Assembly (NCBI RefSeq): GCF_011045015.1 | Contig: NZ_JAAKZY010000037.1 | Coordinates: 1-61,187, forward strand | DNA: 61,187 nucleotides | Origin: Streptomyces scabichelini | GTDB lineage: Bacteria; Actinomycetota; Actinomycetes; Streptomycetales; Streptomycetaceae | Direction of reading: 5' to 3' | Shown: one piece after another, positions 34,043 through 42,440 of the stretch | How positions within the stretch are numbered: position 1 is the stretch's first letter | Layout of the letters: each line of letters opens with the position of its first letter | Program-made: the position numbers and the translations under genes | Notes under the pieces: model-generated | The model's database searches: none | Seen by the model: the letters and a program-made list of their open reading frames with translations, nothing else | What the model was told of the DNA's origin: nothing

Positions 34043-34888
34043 TCAGGCCGTCGCCGAGCGGTACTTCCGCACCGCCAGCGTCCGGAATATGACGATGATC
34101 AGGATCGAGTAGATCAGCGACGCCCAGACCGGGTGCTGCATGGGCCAGGCGTCCGACGGCGAGACCCCCGGGTTGCCGAACAGCTCGCGGCAGGCCTGCA
34201 CCGTGGCGCTGAACGGGTTCCAGTCGGCGACATGGCGCAGCCAGGGCGTCATCTGGCTGGAGTCCACGAACGCGTTCGAGACGAACGTGACCGGGAAGAG
34301 CCAGATCAGCCCGCCGGAGGTGGCCGCCTCGGGCGTACGTACGGACAGGCCGATCAGCGCGCCGATCCACGTGAACGCGTACCCGGCCAGGAGCAGCAGT
34401 CCGAAGGCGCCGAGCACCTCACCCACGCTGGTGTGGGTGCGCCAGCCGACCAGCAGGGCGACGACGGCCAGCACCAACAGCGTGAGCGCCGTCTGCACCA
34501 GGTCGGCGAACGTGCGGCCGGTCAGCACGGCTCCGCGCGCCATGGGCAGCGAGCGGAAGCGGTCTATGAGCCCCTTGTGCATGTCGTCGGCGATGCCCGC
34601 GCCGGCGCCCGCGGTGGCGAAGGTGACGGTCTGCGCGAAGATGCCGGCCATCAGGAACTCGCGGTAGACGCCCGGATCTGTCGTGCCTCCGATCTTCATG
34701 GAGCCGCCGAACACGTACGAGAACAGCACCACGAACATGATCGGCTGGATGAGTCCGAAGATCACCATCTCGGGGATACGGCTCATCCGGATCAGATTGC
34801 GCTTGGCGACGACGAGGGAGTCCCGCACGGACTGGCCGAGGGCACTCCCCGGCTGCACGGCCTGCACGGCGTCGGTGACGGCACTCAT
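34043..34888 (-). CDS. ABC-2 type exporter permease, DrrB-like
   Basis: 281 residues with six predicted membrane helices and the ABC-2 permease layout: an amphipathic N-terminus, then the conserved E-F-L-M-A-G-I-F loop and the late helix preceded by NPFSATVQACRELF. Together with the upstream ATPase gene it forms a DrrAB-type drug or lipid exporter. The start ATG overlaps the ATPase stop by ATGA. The substrate is unknown. Confidence 0.9.
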   Translation of the reverse strand: MSAVTDAVQAVQPGSALGQSVRDSLVVAKRNLIRMSRIPEMVIFGLIQPIMFVVLFSYVFGGSMKIGGTTDPGVYREFLMAGIFAQTVTFATAGAGAGIADDMHKGLIDRFRSLPMARGAVLTGRTFADLVQTALTLLVLAVVALLVGWRTHTSVGEVLGAFGLLLLAGYAFTWIGALIGLSVRTPEAATSGGLIWLFPVTFVSNAFVDSSQMTPWLRHVADWNPFSATVQACRELFGNPGVSPSDAWPMQHPVWASLIYSILIIVIFRTLAVRKYRSATA

Positions 34889-35910
34889 GAGGCGGTCTCC
34901 TCGGTCTCCTTCTTGGCTTTGGCCTTGCGGCCCTTCGCGTCCTGCACCCCGCCGTTCTCCTCGTCCTCCGCCTCGGCGAGGTGTCCCGTCAGGGAGAGGA
35001 AGACGTCGTCGAGAGTGGGGCGGCGCAGGCCGATGTCGTCGATCTCGATACCGCGGGTGTCCAGCTCGCGGATGACCTCCGCGAGGAGCTTCGCGCCGCC
35101 GGTGACGGGCACGGTCAGCTTGCGCGTGTGCTCCTCGACGGTCGTCTCGCCCTTGCCGAAGCCCCGCAGCACCTCGGAAGCGGTCGCTATGTGCTCGCGC
35201 TCGTGGACGACGACCTCCACGCGCTCCCCGCCGGTGCGCGCCTTGAGCTGGTCGGAGGTGCCGCGGGCGATGACGCGGCCGTGGTCGACGACGCAGATGT
35301 CGTGGGCGAGGTGGTCGGCCTCTTCGAGGTACTGGGTGGTCAGCAGCAGAGTCGTACCGCCGGAGACCAACTGCTTGATGACTTCCCACAGCTGCTGGCG
35401 GTTGCGGGGGTCTAGGCCGGTCGTCGGCTCGTCCATGAACATGACGGGCGGCGAGACGACGAGCGCCGCAGCGAGGTCGAGCCGACGGCGCATGCCGCCG
35501 GAGTACGTCTTGGCGGTGCGGTCGGCGGCGTCCGCGAGGTTGAACTGCTCGAGCAGCTCGCCCGCCCGCACCTTCGCGTCCTTCGCCTTCATCTGGTAGA
35601 GCTGGCCGACCATCTGGAGGTTCTCGCGGCCGGTCAGGTATTCGTCGACCGCGGCGAACTGGCCGGACAGGCCGATCGAGCGCCGCACTTCGTTGGGGTT
35701 CTTGAGCACGTCGATGCCCGCGACGACCGCCTTGCCCCGGTCGGGGCGCAGCAGCGTGGTCAGGCAGCGGACCGCGGTGGTCTTGCCCGCGCCGTTCGGC
35801 CCGAGCAGGCCCAGCACGGTGCCCTCCGGGACATCGAAATCGACGCCGTCCAGAGCCCTTACGTCACCGAAGGTCTTCACCAGGCCTTCGGCGTAGATGG
35901 CGCCTGGCAT
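34885..35910 (-). CDS. ABC exporter ATPase, DrrA-like
   Basis: 341 residues. Walker A GPNGAGKTT, signature YSGGMRRRLDLA, Walker B VMFMDEPTTGLD and the H-loop region are present, followed by the DrrA-type C-terminal regulatory domain (LRRPTLDDVFLSLTGH). A charged Lys/Glu-rich tail extends beyond the usual end. GGAG lies 7 nt before the ATG. Expression should start from the promoter at 36012-36040, whose spacer is a palindrome, so the pump is probably inducible. No regulator gene is adjacent. Confidence 0.92.
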   Translation of the reverse strand: MPGAIYAEGLVKTFGDVRALDGVDFDVPEGTVLGLLGPNGAGKTTAVRCLTTLLRPDRGKAVVAGIDVLKNPNEVRRSIGLSGQFAAVDEYLTGRENLQMVGQLYQMKAKDAKVRAGELLEQFNLADAADRTAKTYSGGMRRRLDLAAALVVSPPVMFMDEPTTGLDPRNRQQLWEVIKQLVSGGTTLLLTTQYLEEADHLAHDICVVDHGRVIARGTSDQLKARTGGERVEVVVHEREHIATASEVLRGFGKGETTVEEHTRKLTVPVTGGAKLLAEVIRELDTRGIEIDDIGLRRPTLDDVFLSLTGHLAEAEDEENGGVQDAKGRKAKAKKETEETAS

Positions 35911-36011
35911 GTGAGTTCTCCACGTCGTTGGGGATTTCTTCGGAAAGACTGGATGTGCGGAAATACTGGAATTGCGTGCTTGCCCCCCCGCCCATGAGTG
36001 GCGAGAGACAC

Positions 36012-36040
36012 ACCATAACGCGATGTATCGCGTTTCTCAA
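36012..36040 (-). promoter_or_regulatory. Exporter promoter with an operator filling the spacer
   Basis: On the minus strand: TTGAGA (36040-36035), 17-bp spacer, TATGGT (36017-36012). An 18-bp palindrome, AACGCGAT-GT-ATCGCGTT (36017-36034), covers the spacer. Such sites resemble those of PadR-type repressors of ABC exporters. Leader of about 95 nt. Confidence 0.65.
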
Positions 36041-36122
36041 CGAGTTTTTCCCGCCTGTGGACAACCGGGTCCGGACCTCGGCCGCCGACCTCGACGGCCT
36101 GGCGGGCCGACGGCTCGGCAGA

Positions 36123-36158
36123 CGTCAGTCGACGCGTCAGCCGATGCGTCAGTCGATG
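36123..36158 (-). repeat. Three tandem 12-bp units spanning the stop codon
   Basis: On the minus strand each 12-bp unit contains TGA in the same frame, so the threonine ammonia-lyase stop is followed by two further in-frame stops. Units lie at 36123-36134, 36135-36146 and 36147-36158 with single-base differences. Confidence 0.85.
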
Positions 36159-37378
36159 ACCGTGTAACCGGCCTCGCGCAGTGCCTGCCCCACCTCGGCG
36201 CAGTGCTCCGGCCCCTTCGTCTCCAGGTGCAGCTCCACCTCCGCCTCCGTGAGCCCGAGCCGCGGATCGGTCCGTACGTGACTCACATCGAGGACGTTAG
36301 CGTCCACCACTGACAACACCCCCAGGAGCGTGGCGAGGGCCCCGGGGCGGTCCGTGAGGCGCAGCCGCACCTGAAGATAGCGGCCGCCCGCGGCCATGCC
36401 GTGCCGCAGGATGCGCTGCATCAGCAGCGGGTCAACATTGCCGCCGGACAGCACCGCCACGACCGGCCCCTCGAACTCCTCCGGCGTGCTCAGCAGCGCC
36501 GCGACGGGGCTCGCGCCGGCGGGCTCGACGACCAGCTTGGCCCGCTCCAGACACAGCAGCAGCGCGCTGGACAGGGCGTCCTCGGAGACCGTACGGACCT
36601 CGTCCACCAGGTCGCCGACGATCCGGAACGGCACGTCGCCGGGGCGCCCCACCTTGATCCCGTCGGCCATCGTCGCCGGGTTCTCGATGGACACCGGCCG
36701 CCCGGCCGCCAGCGAGGGCGGGTACGCCGCCGCGCCCGCCGCCTGCACCCCCACGACCCGCACATCGGGCCGCAGCGACTTCACGGCGATCGCGATACCC
36801 GCGGCGAGACCGCCGCCGCCGATCCCGACGACGATCGTGCGCACCTCGGGGCATTGCTCCAGGATCTCCAGGCCGACCGTGCCCTGGCCCGCGATGATGT
36901 CCGGGTGGTCGAAAGGGTGGATGAACACCGCGCCCGTCTCGGCCGCGTACTCCTGCGCGGCGGCCAGCGTCTCGTCGACCACCGTGCCGTGCATACGCAC
37001 CTCGGCGCCGTAGTGCCGCGTCGCGGCGACCTTCGGCAGCGGGGCGCCCGTCGGCATGAACACCGTGGAGCGCACACCGAGCAGCGAGGAGGCCAGGGCG
37101 ACACCCTGCGCGTGGTTGCCCGCGCTCGCCGCGACGACACCCGCGGCGCGCTCCTCGGGAAGCAGCCCGGCGATCCGCACGTACGCGCCGCGCAGCTTGA
37201 ACGAACCCGTCCGCTGCAGGTTCTCGCACTTGAAGTGCACCGGCGCGCCCACCAGCCTGGAGAGATGCCTGCTGCCCTCCATGGCGGTCACCCTCGCCAC
37301 GCCCGCGAGCATCTTCTGGGCGCCGCGCACGTCGTCGAGGGTCACCGTCGGCAAGGAGTCAGCCGTGCTGTAGCTCAT
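36149..37378 (-). CDS. Threonine ammonia-lyase (catabolic type with ACT domain)
   Basis: 409 residues. A fold-type II PLP domain with the lysine in GSFKLRGAY, the SAGNHAQGVA loop and the phosphate-binding GIGGGGLAAG is followed by a single C-terminal ACT domain (about 330-409). One ACT domain and this length point to the TdcB-like form, which makes 2-oxobutyrate and ammonia from threonine and often also acts on serine. The ATG at 37378 is chosen; a GTG two codons upstream is possible. Imines from this enzyme are another substrate for RidA-type proteins. Divergent from the MarR gene. Confidence 0.9.
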   Translation of the reverse strand: MSYSTADSLPTVTLDDVRGAQKMLAGVARVTAMEGSRHLSRLVGAPVHFKCENLQRTGSFKLRGAYVRIAGLLPEERAAGVVAASAGNHAQGVALASSLLGVRSTVFMPTGAPLPKVAATRHYGAEVRMHGTVVDETLAAAQEYAAETGAVFIHPFDHPDIIAGQGTVGLEILEQCPEVRTIVVGIGGGGLAAGIAIAVKSLRPDVRVVGVQAAGAAAYPPSLAAGRPVSIENPATMADGIKVGRPGDVPFRIVGDLVDEVRTVSEDALSSALLLCLERAKLVVEPAGASPVAALLSTPEEFEGPVVAVLSGGNVDPLLMQRILRHGMAAGGRYLQVRLRLTDRPGALATLLGVLSVVDANVLDVSHVRTDPRLGLTEAEVELHLETKGPEHCAEVGQALREAGYTVID

Positions 37379-37522
37379 GACCACCAGTCTCGCAGCTCAC
37401 GCGCCGCCCCACGGGACGCGACCAAGGTCCCGTACATGTTTACGCAGCGCCGGTACGGCCCGCGTCCCGTCCGCGTACTCTGTCCCCCAACCCAGCCCCA
37501 CGCATGAATAGAGCCCCCGGCC

Positions 37523-38050
37523 ATGCCCACAACACCTGAAATGTCGATGGACATGACGACCGTCGGTGACACCGGTCTTCTCGAATCGCTCCAGCACGAG
37601 GTGGCGGTGTTCGCCCGCCGTGCAGAACAGACCCGGCTCGGCGGGGTCGGGCAGGTCCGCAACTCCATGGACCGCGCCGCGTATCTGCTGCTCAACCGCC
37701 TCGACAAAGAAGGCCCGATGGGCGTCAAGGCGCTCGCCGCGAGCATGGGCATCGACTCGTCGACGGTCACCCGTCAGGTCGCGCCGCTCGTGGACACCGG
37801 ACTCGTCAAGCGCACCTCGCACCCGGAGGACGGGCGCGCGGTGGTGCTCCAGCTGTCGCCGCGCGGGCTCTCCCGCCTGGAGGAAGTCCGCTCCTCCAGG
37901 CGTCAGTTGATGGCCGAACTCACCGAGGACTGGACACCCGAGGAGCGGGAGGCGTTCTGCACGCTCCTCACCCGCTTCAACGGCGCGCTGTCCACCCGCA
38001 TGGCCGCGGCCTCGGTGGAGACATCGGTGGAGGCGCCCTCGGCGTCCTGA
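37523..38050 (+). CDS. MarR family regulator
   Basis: 175 residues with a central winged helix (GVKALAASMGIDSSTVTRQVAPLVDTGLVKRTSHPEDGRAVVLQLS) flanked by dimerisation helices. The recognition helix and the D-x-R wing of MarR are intact. Ser/Thr/Ala-rich ends are variable. It is divergent from the threonine ammonia-lyase gene, but I see no clear MarR palindrome between them. The ligand and regulon are unknown. Confidence 0.9.
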   Translation: MPTTPEMSMDMTTVGDTGLLESLQHEVAVFARRAEQTRLGGVGQVRNSMDRAAYLLLNRLDKEGPMGVKALAASMGIDSSTVTRQVAPLVDTGLVKRTSHPEDGRAVVLQLSPRGLSRLEEVRSSRRQLMAELTEDWTPEEREAFCTLLTRFNGALSTRMAAASVETSVEAPSAS

Positions 38051-38142
38051 GCGCCCCGTATCGCGCCATACCGCGCCTTCAGCCGTTCGGCCGAGGGGCA
38101 CACCGACGTCCAGGCCCAAGGGGACTGCGTCATGTCGGCCTC

Positions 38143-38172
38143 TTGACCAGGGGGCCGCGCCTGGCCTCATAT
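38143..38172 (+). promoter_or_regulatory. Possible promoter of the sigma-like gene
   Basis: TTGACC (38143-38148), 18-bp spacer, TCATAT (38167-38172). The -10 is a modest match. Confidence 0.35.
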
Positions 38173-38249
38173 GAGATCGGGCCCCTGTAGTACGCGATTT
38201 TCCTCGTCGTACGCCCCAGGGGCCCGGTTTCCCAGAGTCGGGAGGCGCG

Positions 38250-38759
38250 GTGCGAGAACGGCAGGCGTCCCAAGGCGCCCGCCGGGCCCGGGAGGTCGAG
38301 GCGTTCGTCGCGGGCGCGGCAGGGCGGCTGCTGCATGCCGCCACACTGCTCACCGCGGAGCCCCCGGACGACAACCCGCGCGCGCGGCGCCTGCTCACGG
38401 CGGCCCTGGCCCATACGTACGCCTCCTGGGACCGGCTGCACGGCGAGGACCCGTACGACCGCACCCGGCAGCAACTGGCGGTGCGCTTCGCACGCGGGGC
38501 CTGGCATCAGTACGGCAGTCTGGGCTGGGCGCACCTCCGTGGCCGCCCGAGCACCGGTGGCGTACTGCAGCGTCTCAGTCCCCAGGAGCGGCTGATCCTG
38601 GTCCTGCGGATGTACGAGGGCGTGGCCGAGGAGCAGACCGCGGCGCTGCTGGGACTGCCCCTGGAGCGCGTACGGGCCATCTGTGCCCGCGCGATGGCGA
38701 ACCTGCTGCATCCACCGCGGGAGCCGGCTCCCGCGATGCCGAAGGTGGCGCCGTCATGA
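38250..38759 (+). CDS. Sigma-factor-like protein (region 4 only recognisable)
   Basis: 169 residues. The C-terminal half fits an ECF sigma region 4 (SPQERLILVLRMYEGVAEEQTAALLGLPLERVRAICARAMANL). The N-terminal half is Ala/Arg-rich and lacks a clear region 2, so core-polymerase binding and -10 recognition are doubtful. GTG start. The stop overlaps the next gene by ATGA; that gene encodes a small membrane protein, the usual position of an anti-sigma partner. It may act as a degenerate sigma factor or a DNA-binding accessory. Confidence 0.7.
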   Translation: MRERQASQGARRAREVEAFVAGAAGRLLHAATLLTAEPPDDNPRARRLLTAALAHTYASWDRLHGEDPYDRTRQQLAVRFARGAWHQYGSLGWAHLRGRPSTGGVLQRLSPQERLILVLRMYEGVAEEQTAALLGLPLERVRAICARAMANLLHPPREPAPAMPKVAPS

Positions 38760-39007
38760 GCCCCGTGTCCCGCAGGGATGATGCCGTCCGCCGCATCCTG
38801 GAGGACGCGACGCCGTCCGTACCGCCCGAGCTGTACGCGGACGTGGTGCGGCGCGGCAGCCGCATGCTGCGCCGCAGGAAGGCGGCCCGGCGGCTGCTGT
38901 GGCTGCTGCTGTTCGCGGCCGCCGTGGCCTTCCTGGTGTGGGCGTCGATGGCCCGGCCGTGGGTGGAGCCGCCGTCGGAGACGACTCCACCTCTCACCGG
39001 CTGGTAG
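38756..39007 (+). CDS. Small membrane protein coupled to the sigma-like gene
   Basis: 83 residues. A basic cytoplasmic N-terminus of about 45 residues, one membrane helix (about 47-65) and a short Pro/Thr tail outside. Size and coupling by ATGA suggest an anti-sigma-like tether, but no zinc anti-sigma (HxxxCxxC) motif is present. Confidence 0.65.
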   Translation: MSPVSRRDDAVRRILEDATPSVPPELYADVVRRGSRMLRRRKAARRLLWLLLFAAAVAFLVWASMARPWVEPPSETTPPLTGW

Positions 39008-39028
39008 ACATCACCGGTCGGCGGGTGC

Positions 39029-40183
39029 TCAGCCGAGGGCCTGTGCGAGGTCCTGGAGCAGGTCGTCGACGTTTTCGATGCCTACGGAGAGGCGTACGAG
39101 GTCGGCGGGCACTTCGAGCGCCGAGCCGGCCGCGGACGCGTGCGTCATGCGACCCGGGTGCTCGATCAGCGACTCCACGCCGCCCAGCGACTCCCCCAGG
39201 GTGAACACCTTGGCCCGGTTGCAGACCTCGACGGCCGCCTCCTCACCGCCCTCGACCTGGAAGGACACCATGCCGCCGAACGCCTTCATCTGCTTGGCGG
39301 CGACCTCGTGACCGGGGTGCTCCGGGAGGCCCGGGTACAGAACACGCGTCACGCGCGCGTGCCTGCTGAGCATCTCGGCGACCTTTGCGGCGTTCTCGCT
39401 GTGCCGGTCCATCCGTACGGCGAGCGTCTTGATGCCGCGCAGCACCAGCCAGCAGTCGAAGGGCCCGGCAACGGCGCCCATCGCGTTCTGGTGGTACGCC
39501 AGATCCTCGCCCAGCCCCTCGTCGCTCACGACGAGCGCGCCACCCACGACGTCCGAGTGGCCGCCCATGTACTTGGTCAGCGAGTGCACGACGACGTCCG
39601 CGCCGAGCGCGAGCGGCTGCTGGAGGTAGGGGCTGGCGAAGGTGTTGTCGACGACCAGCTTGGCGCCCGCCTCCCGCGCGATCTGGGCGACCGCGGCGAT
39701 GTCGGTGATGCCGAGGAGAGGGTTGGACGGCGTCTCCACCCAGACGATCTTGGTCTTCGGGGTGACCGCGGCCCGTACGGCGGCGGGATCGCTGGTGTCG
39801 GCGACCGACCATTCCACCCCCCACCGCGAGACGACCTTCGCGAAGAGGCGGAACGTTCCGCCGTACGCGTCGTTGGGGATGACCACGTGGTCGCCGGGGC
39901 TGAGCAGCGTACGCAACAGGCAGTCCTCGGCCGCCAGTCCGGACGCGAACGCGAGGCCGCGGCGGCCGCCCTCCAGGGCGGCGAGGTTCTCCTCCAGGGC
40001 CGTCCTGGTCGGATTGGCGCTGCGGCTGTACTCGTAGCCGCCGCGCAGCCCGCCTACGCCGTCCTGCTTGTAGGTCGAGACCTGGTAGATCGGCGGGACG
40101 ACCGCGCCGGTGAGGGGATCGGCGGTGTTCCCCGCGTGGATCGCCACGGTTTCGAAGTGCTGGCTGATGTGCCTGTCGCTCAT
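39029..40183 (-). CDS. metB: Cystathionine gamma-synthase
   Basis: 384 residues of the Cys/Met metabolism PLP family. Visible are PPIYQVSTYKQDG, YEYSRSANPTR, the Y-G-G-T-F loop, VVDNTFASPYLQQPL and the PLP-lysine segment HSLTKYMGGHSD. The enzyme joins an activated homoserine and cysteine into cystathionine for methionine synthesis; a gamma-lyase role cannot be excluded by sequence alone. Monocistronic, convergent with the small membrane-protein gene. Confidence 0.9.
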   Translation of the reverse strand: MSDRHISQHFETVAIHAGNTADPLTGAVVPPIYQVSTYKQDGVGGLRGGYEYSRSANPTRTALEENLAALEGGRRGLAFASGLAAEDCLLRTLLSPGDHVVIPNDAYGGTFRLFAKVVSRWGVEWSVADTSDPAAVRAAVTPKTKIVWVETPSNPLLGITDIAAVAQIAREAGAKLVVDNTFASPYLQQPLALGADVVVHSLTKYMGGHSDVVGGALVVSDEGLGEDLAYHQNAMGAVAGPFDCWLVLRGIKTLAVRMDRHSENAAKVAEMLSRHARVTRVLYPGLPEHPGHEVAAKQMKAFGGMVSFQVEGGEEAAVEVCNRAKVFTLGESLGGVESLIEHPGRMTHASAAGSALEVPADLVRLSVGIENVDDLLQDLAQALG

Positions 40184-40325
40184 GGGCACCGAGGGTAGTG
40201 CGCCCGCGCGGATTGTGACGGCGGAAGGCCGTGGCGAGGCCGGGACGGCGGTGCGAGCGACGGTTTTCCCCAGGAACTGCCGACCAGGTTGGCCATTTGT
40301 CGGACCCGTCTGGTTCGCTTGAGTC

Positions 40326-41447
40326 ATGGAGATTCTCTGGGTCCTGATGGCGCTGGTCATGATGGGCTTCGTCCTCGGGCCGATCTTGATGCGCAGGCGT
40401 GCCGGCGGTATCCAGCAGGTCGCCCCCGGCGACCCGGACGCGGCCGACCCGGCGAACTACGGCTTCCTTCGGCAGGAGGAGCTGGACATCCGCATGCCCG
40501 GCCCCGACCCGGACCTGCTGGAGGTCCTGGACCTGGTGCAGAGCAGCCAGGACTACCGGGCGGCGTCCCAGCTCCTCGCCGGCACCGAAACGGACGGCGA
40601 GCGGCGCTGGCAGCGCGTGCAGGCCTTCGCGGGTGCCGCGTCGCTGGAGCTGCACCAGCGCCCCGGCGGGGTCAGCGACAGCCCCGGCGGTCAGTGGCTG
40701 CGGGTGTGGCGGGCCGAGAAGCCCAAGGACGCGGGCGGCGCGGCCGTGCACGCCGAGTTCCTGGTCCAGCAGGCATGGCGTACGTCGACGCCCGGCACGG
40801 ACGAGTTCCGGATCATCATGGAGGAGGCGAAGTCGGCCTGCGAGGAGGCGGCGCTGCTCTCCCCCGGTGACCCGATCCCGTACATCGTCGAGCTCTCCGT
40901 GGCCCGCGGACTGGCCTACCCGCAGGCGGAGTTCGAGAAGCTCTGGCTGAAGATCCTGGACCGCGCCCCCGCACACATGGGGGCCCATCTGGCAGCGCTG
41001 CACTACTGGTGCGAGAAGTGGCACGGCTCGCGCGAGGTGGCGTACGCCTTCGCGGAAGCCGCGGCGTCACGCGCGCCGCAGGGCTCGCTGCTCGCGGCGA
41101 TGCCCCTCTTCGCGGTCTTCGAGCACCTGCCGGAGGTGAACCTCGTCCAGGGCTTCTACCAGAGCGAGGTCGTGACGAAGGCGATCCACGGCGCGCTCTT
41201 CGCCGTGCACGCGGCCCGCCCGGACGACCCGATGCTCGCCCACGTCCGCCATCTGCTGGTGTTCTTCCTGGTACGCAGCGAGCGCTGGGCCGAGGCGATG
41301 AGCCAGCTCGTCCATGTCGACGGCCATGTGGGGGCGCTGCCGTGGACGCTGACGCCGGACCCGGCGGCGGACTACGCGGTGTACCGGGCCCTGGCGGTCG
41401 CGGGATACGAGGCGAACGGAGGAAACCCGGCGACGCTGCCTCACTGA
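40326..41447 (+). CDS. Membrane-anchored helical-repeat protein of unknown function
   Basis: 373 residues. One N-terminal membrane helix (3-22) is followed by a short disordered linker and a helical domain resembling tetratricopeptide-type hairpins (for example SSQDYRAASQLL and AAMPLFAVFEHLP). The body should be cytoplasmic. I do not recognise a named family. Divergent from metB, with 142 bp between. Confidence 0.7.
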   Translation: MEILWVLMALVMMGFVLGPILMRRRAGGIQQVAPGDPDAADPANYGFLRQEELDIRMPGPDPDLLEVLDLVQSSQDYRAASQLLAGTETDGERRWQRVQAFAGAASLELHQRPGGVSDSPGGQWLRVWRAEKPKDAGGAAVHAEFLVQQAWRTSTPGTDEFRIIMEEAKSACEEAALLSPGDPIPYIVELSVARGLAYPQAEFEKLWLKILDRAPAHMGAHLAALHYWCEKWHGSREVAYAFAEAAASRAPQGSLLAAMPLFAVFEHLPEVNLVQGFYQSEVVTKAIHGALFAVHAARPDDPMLAHVRHLLVFFLVRSERWAEAMSQLVHVDGHVGALPWTLTPDPAADYAVYRALAVAGYEANGGNPATLPH

Positions 41448-41511
41448 GCGGCCCAGTTGGAATCCTCGGTCCTCGGCCAGTCAGCTCCGCTTTCGCCGGG
41501 CCGCCCCGCGG

Positions 41512-42024
41512 TCAGCCCTCCGCGCGGGCGGGCAGCCGCCATCCCGGGCGCGGGAAGTGGCAGGTGTAGCCGTCCGGGTAACGCTGCAGGTAGTCCTGGT
41601 GCTCGGGCTCGGCCTCCCAGAAGGGGCCGACCGGCTCTACCTCGGTGACGACTTTGCCCGGCCACAGTCCTGAGGCGTCCACATCCGCGATCGTGTCCTC
41701 GGCGATCCGCTTCTGCTCGTCATCCACGTAGTAGATCGCCGAGCGGTAGCTGAGGCCGATGTCGTTGCCCTGACGGTTCTTGGTGCTCGGGTCGTGGATC
41801 TGGAAGAAGAACTCCAGGATCGCGCGGAAATCGGTCCTCTCAGGGTCGAAAAGGATCTCGATGGCCTCCGCGTGCGTGCCGTGGTTACGGTACGTCGCGT
41901 TCGGCACGTCCCCGCCGGTGTATCCGACCCGGGTCGCCGTCACGCCCGGGAGCCGACGGATCAGATCCTGCATCCCCCAGAAGCATCCGCCCGCCAGCAC
42001 GGCCCTCTGCGTCTGCGCAGCCAT
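41512..42024 (-). CDS. msrA: Peptide methionine sulfoxide reductase MsrA
   Basis: 170 residues with the catalytic Cys in GGCFWGMQD (Cys14) and the family segments [20 protein letters not shown] and FFQIHDPST. It reduces the S form of methionine sulfoxide in proteins and free methionine. The recycling cysteine may lie near the C-terminus (YTCHFP). ATG at 42024 chosen for the family N-terminus. No msrB nearby. Confidence 0.94.
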   Translation of the reverse strand: MAAQTQRAVLAGGCFWGMQDLIRRLPGVTATRVGYTGGDVPNATYRNHGTHAEAIEILFDPERTDFRAILEFFFQIHDPSTKNRQGNDIGLSYRSAIYYVDDEQKRIAEDTIADVDASGLWPGKVVTEVEPVGPFWEAEPEHQDYLQRYPDGYTCHFPRPGWRLPARAEG

Positions 42025-42440
42025 CGCGGCCCTCCCATATCTGTCAGTTCGATCACTCGGGCTCATCGGCTCACACACACCGGCATCCCATGCCCACTCT
42101 GCACAACGCGCGAGGGTTCCAGGCGATTCCGTACCCGCCCAACCGGCCCCGCGGTCGCCGGTCGCCGACCACCGCGAGGAGCGCACCGACCTGCTGGCGT
42201 GGTGCTGTCCATCACTCGACACCGCGCCACGGTGAGTCCGCGCGGAGTCCGCGCGCGAACCAGCGATTGGGCTCGCAGAACGTCGGCCTACATCACGCTT
42301 CTGGCGCCTCGACCGGTCGAGGCCACCCTTGCGCACGTAGCCCCTGAGCCGCGTCCCTGATGGATCCCTGAGCTGCCCCCTGAGTGATCCTCGGGTCATC
42401 CCGGATGGTTCAGGGCTTCTGTCACTGGTGAGCTTTTGTC
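42025..42440. other. 416-bp gap with one perfect 18-bp palindrome
   Basis: Between divergent msrA and the serine hydrolase. GCCTCGACC directly abuts GGTCGAGGC at 42306-42323, a spacer-less perfect palindrome 117 bp before the hydrolase start. I found no credible gene; open frames here have no ribosome site or family signal. Confidence 0.4.

Noticed and set aside
36123..36158. Stop-codon repeats as a programmed read-through site
   Set aside because: Extra stops in the same frame would prevent, not allow, read-through extension.
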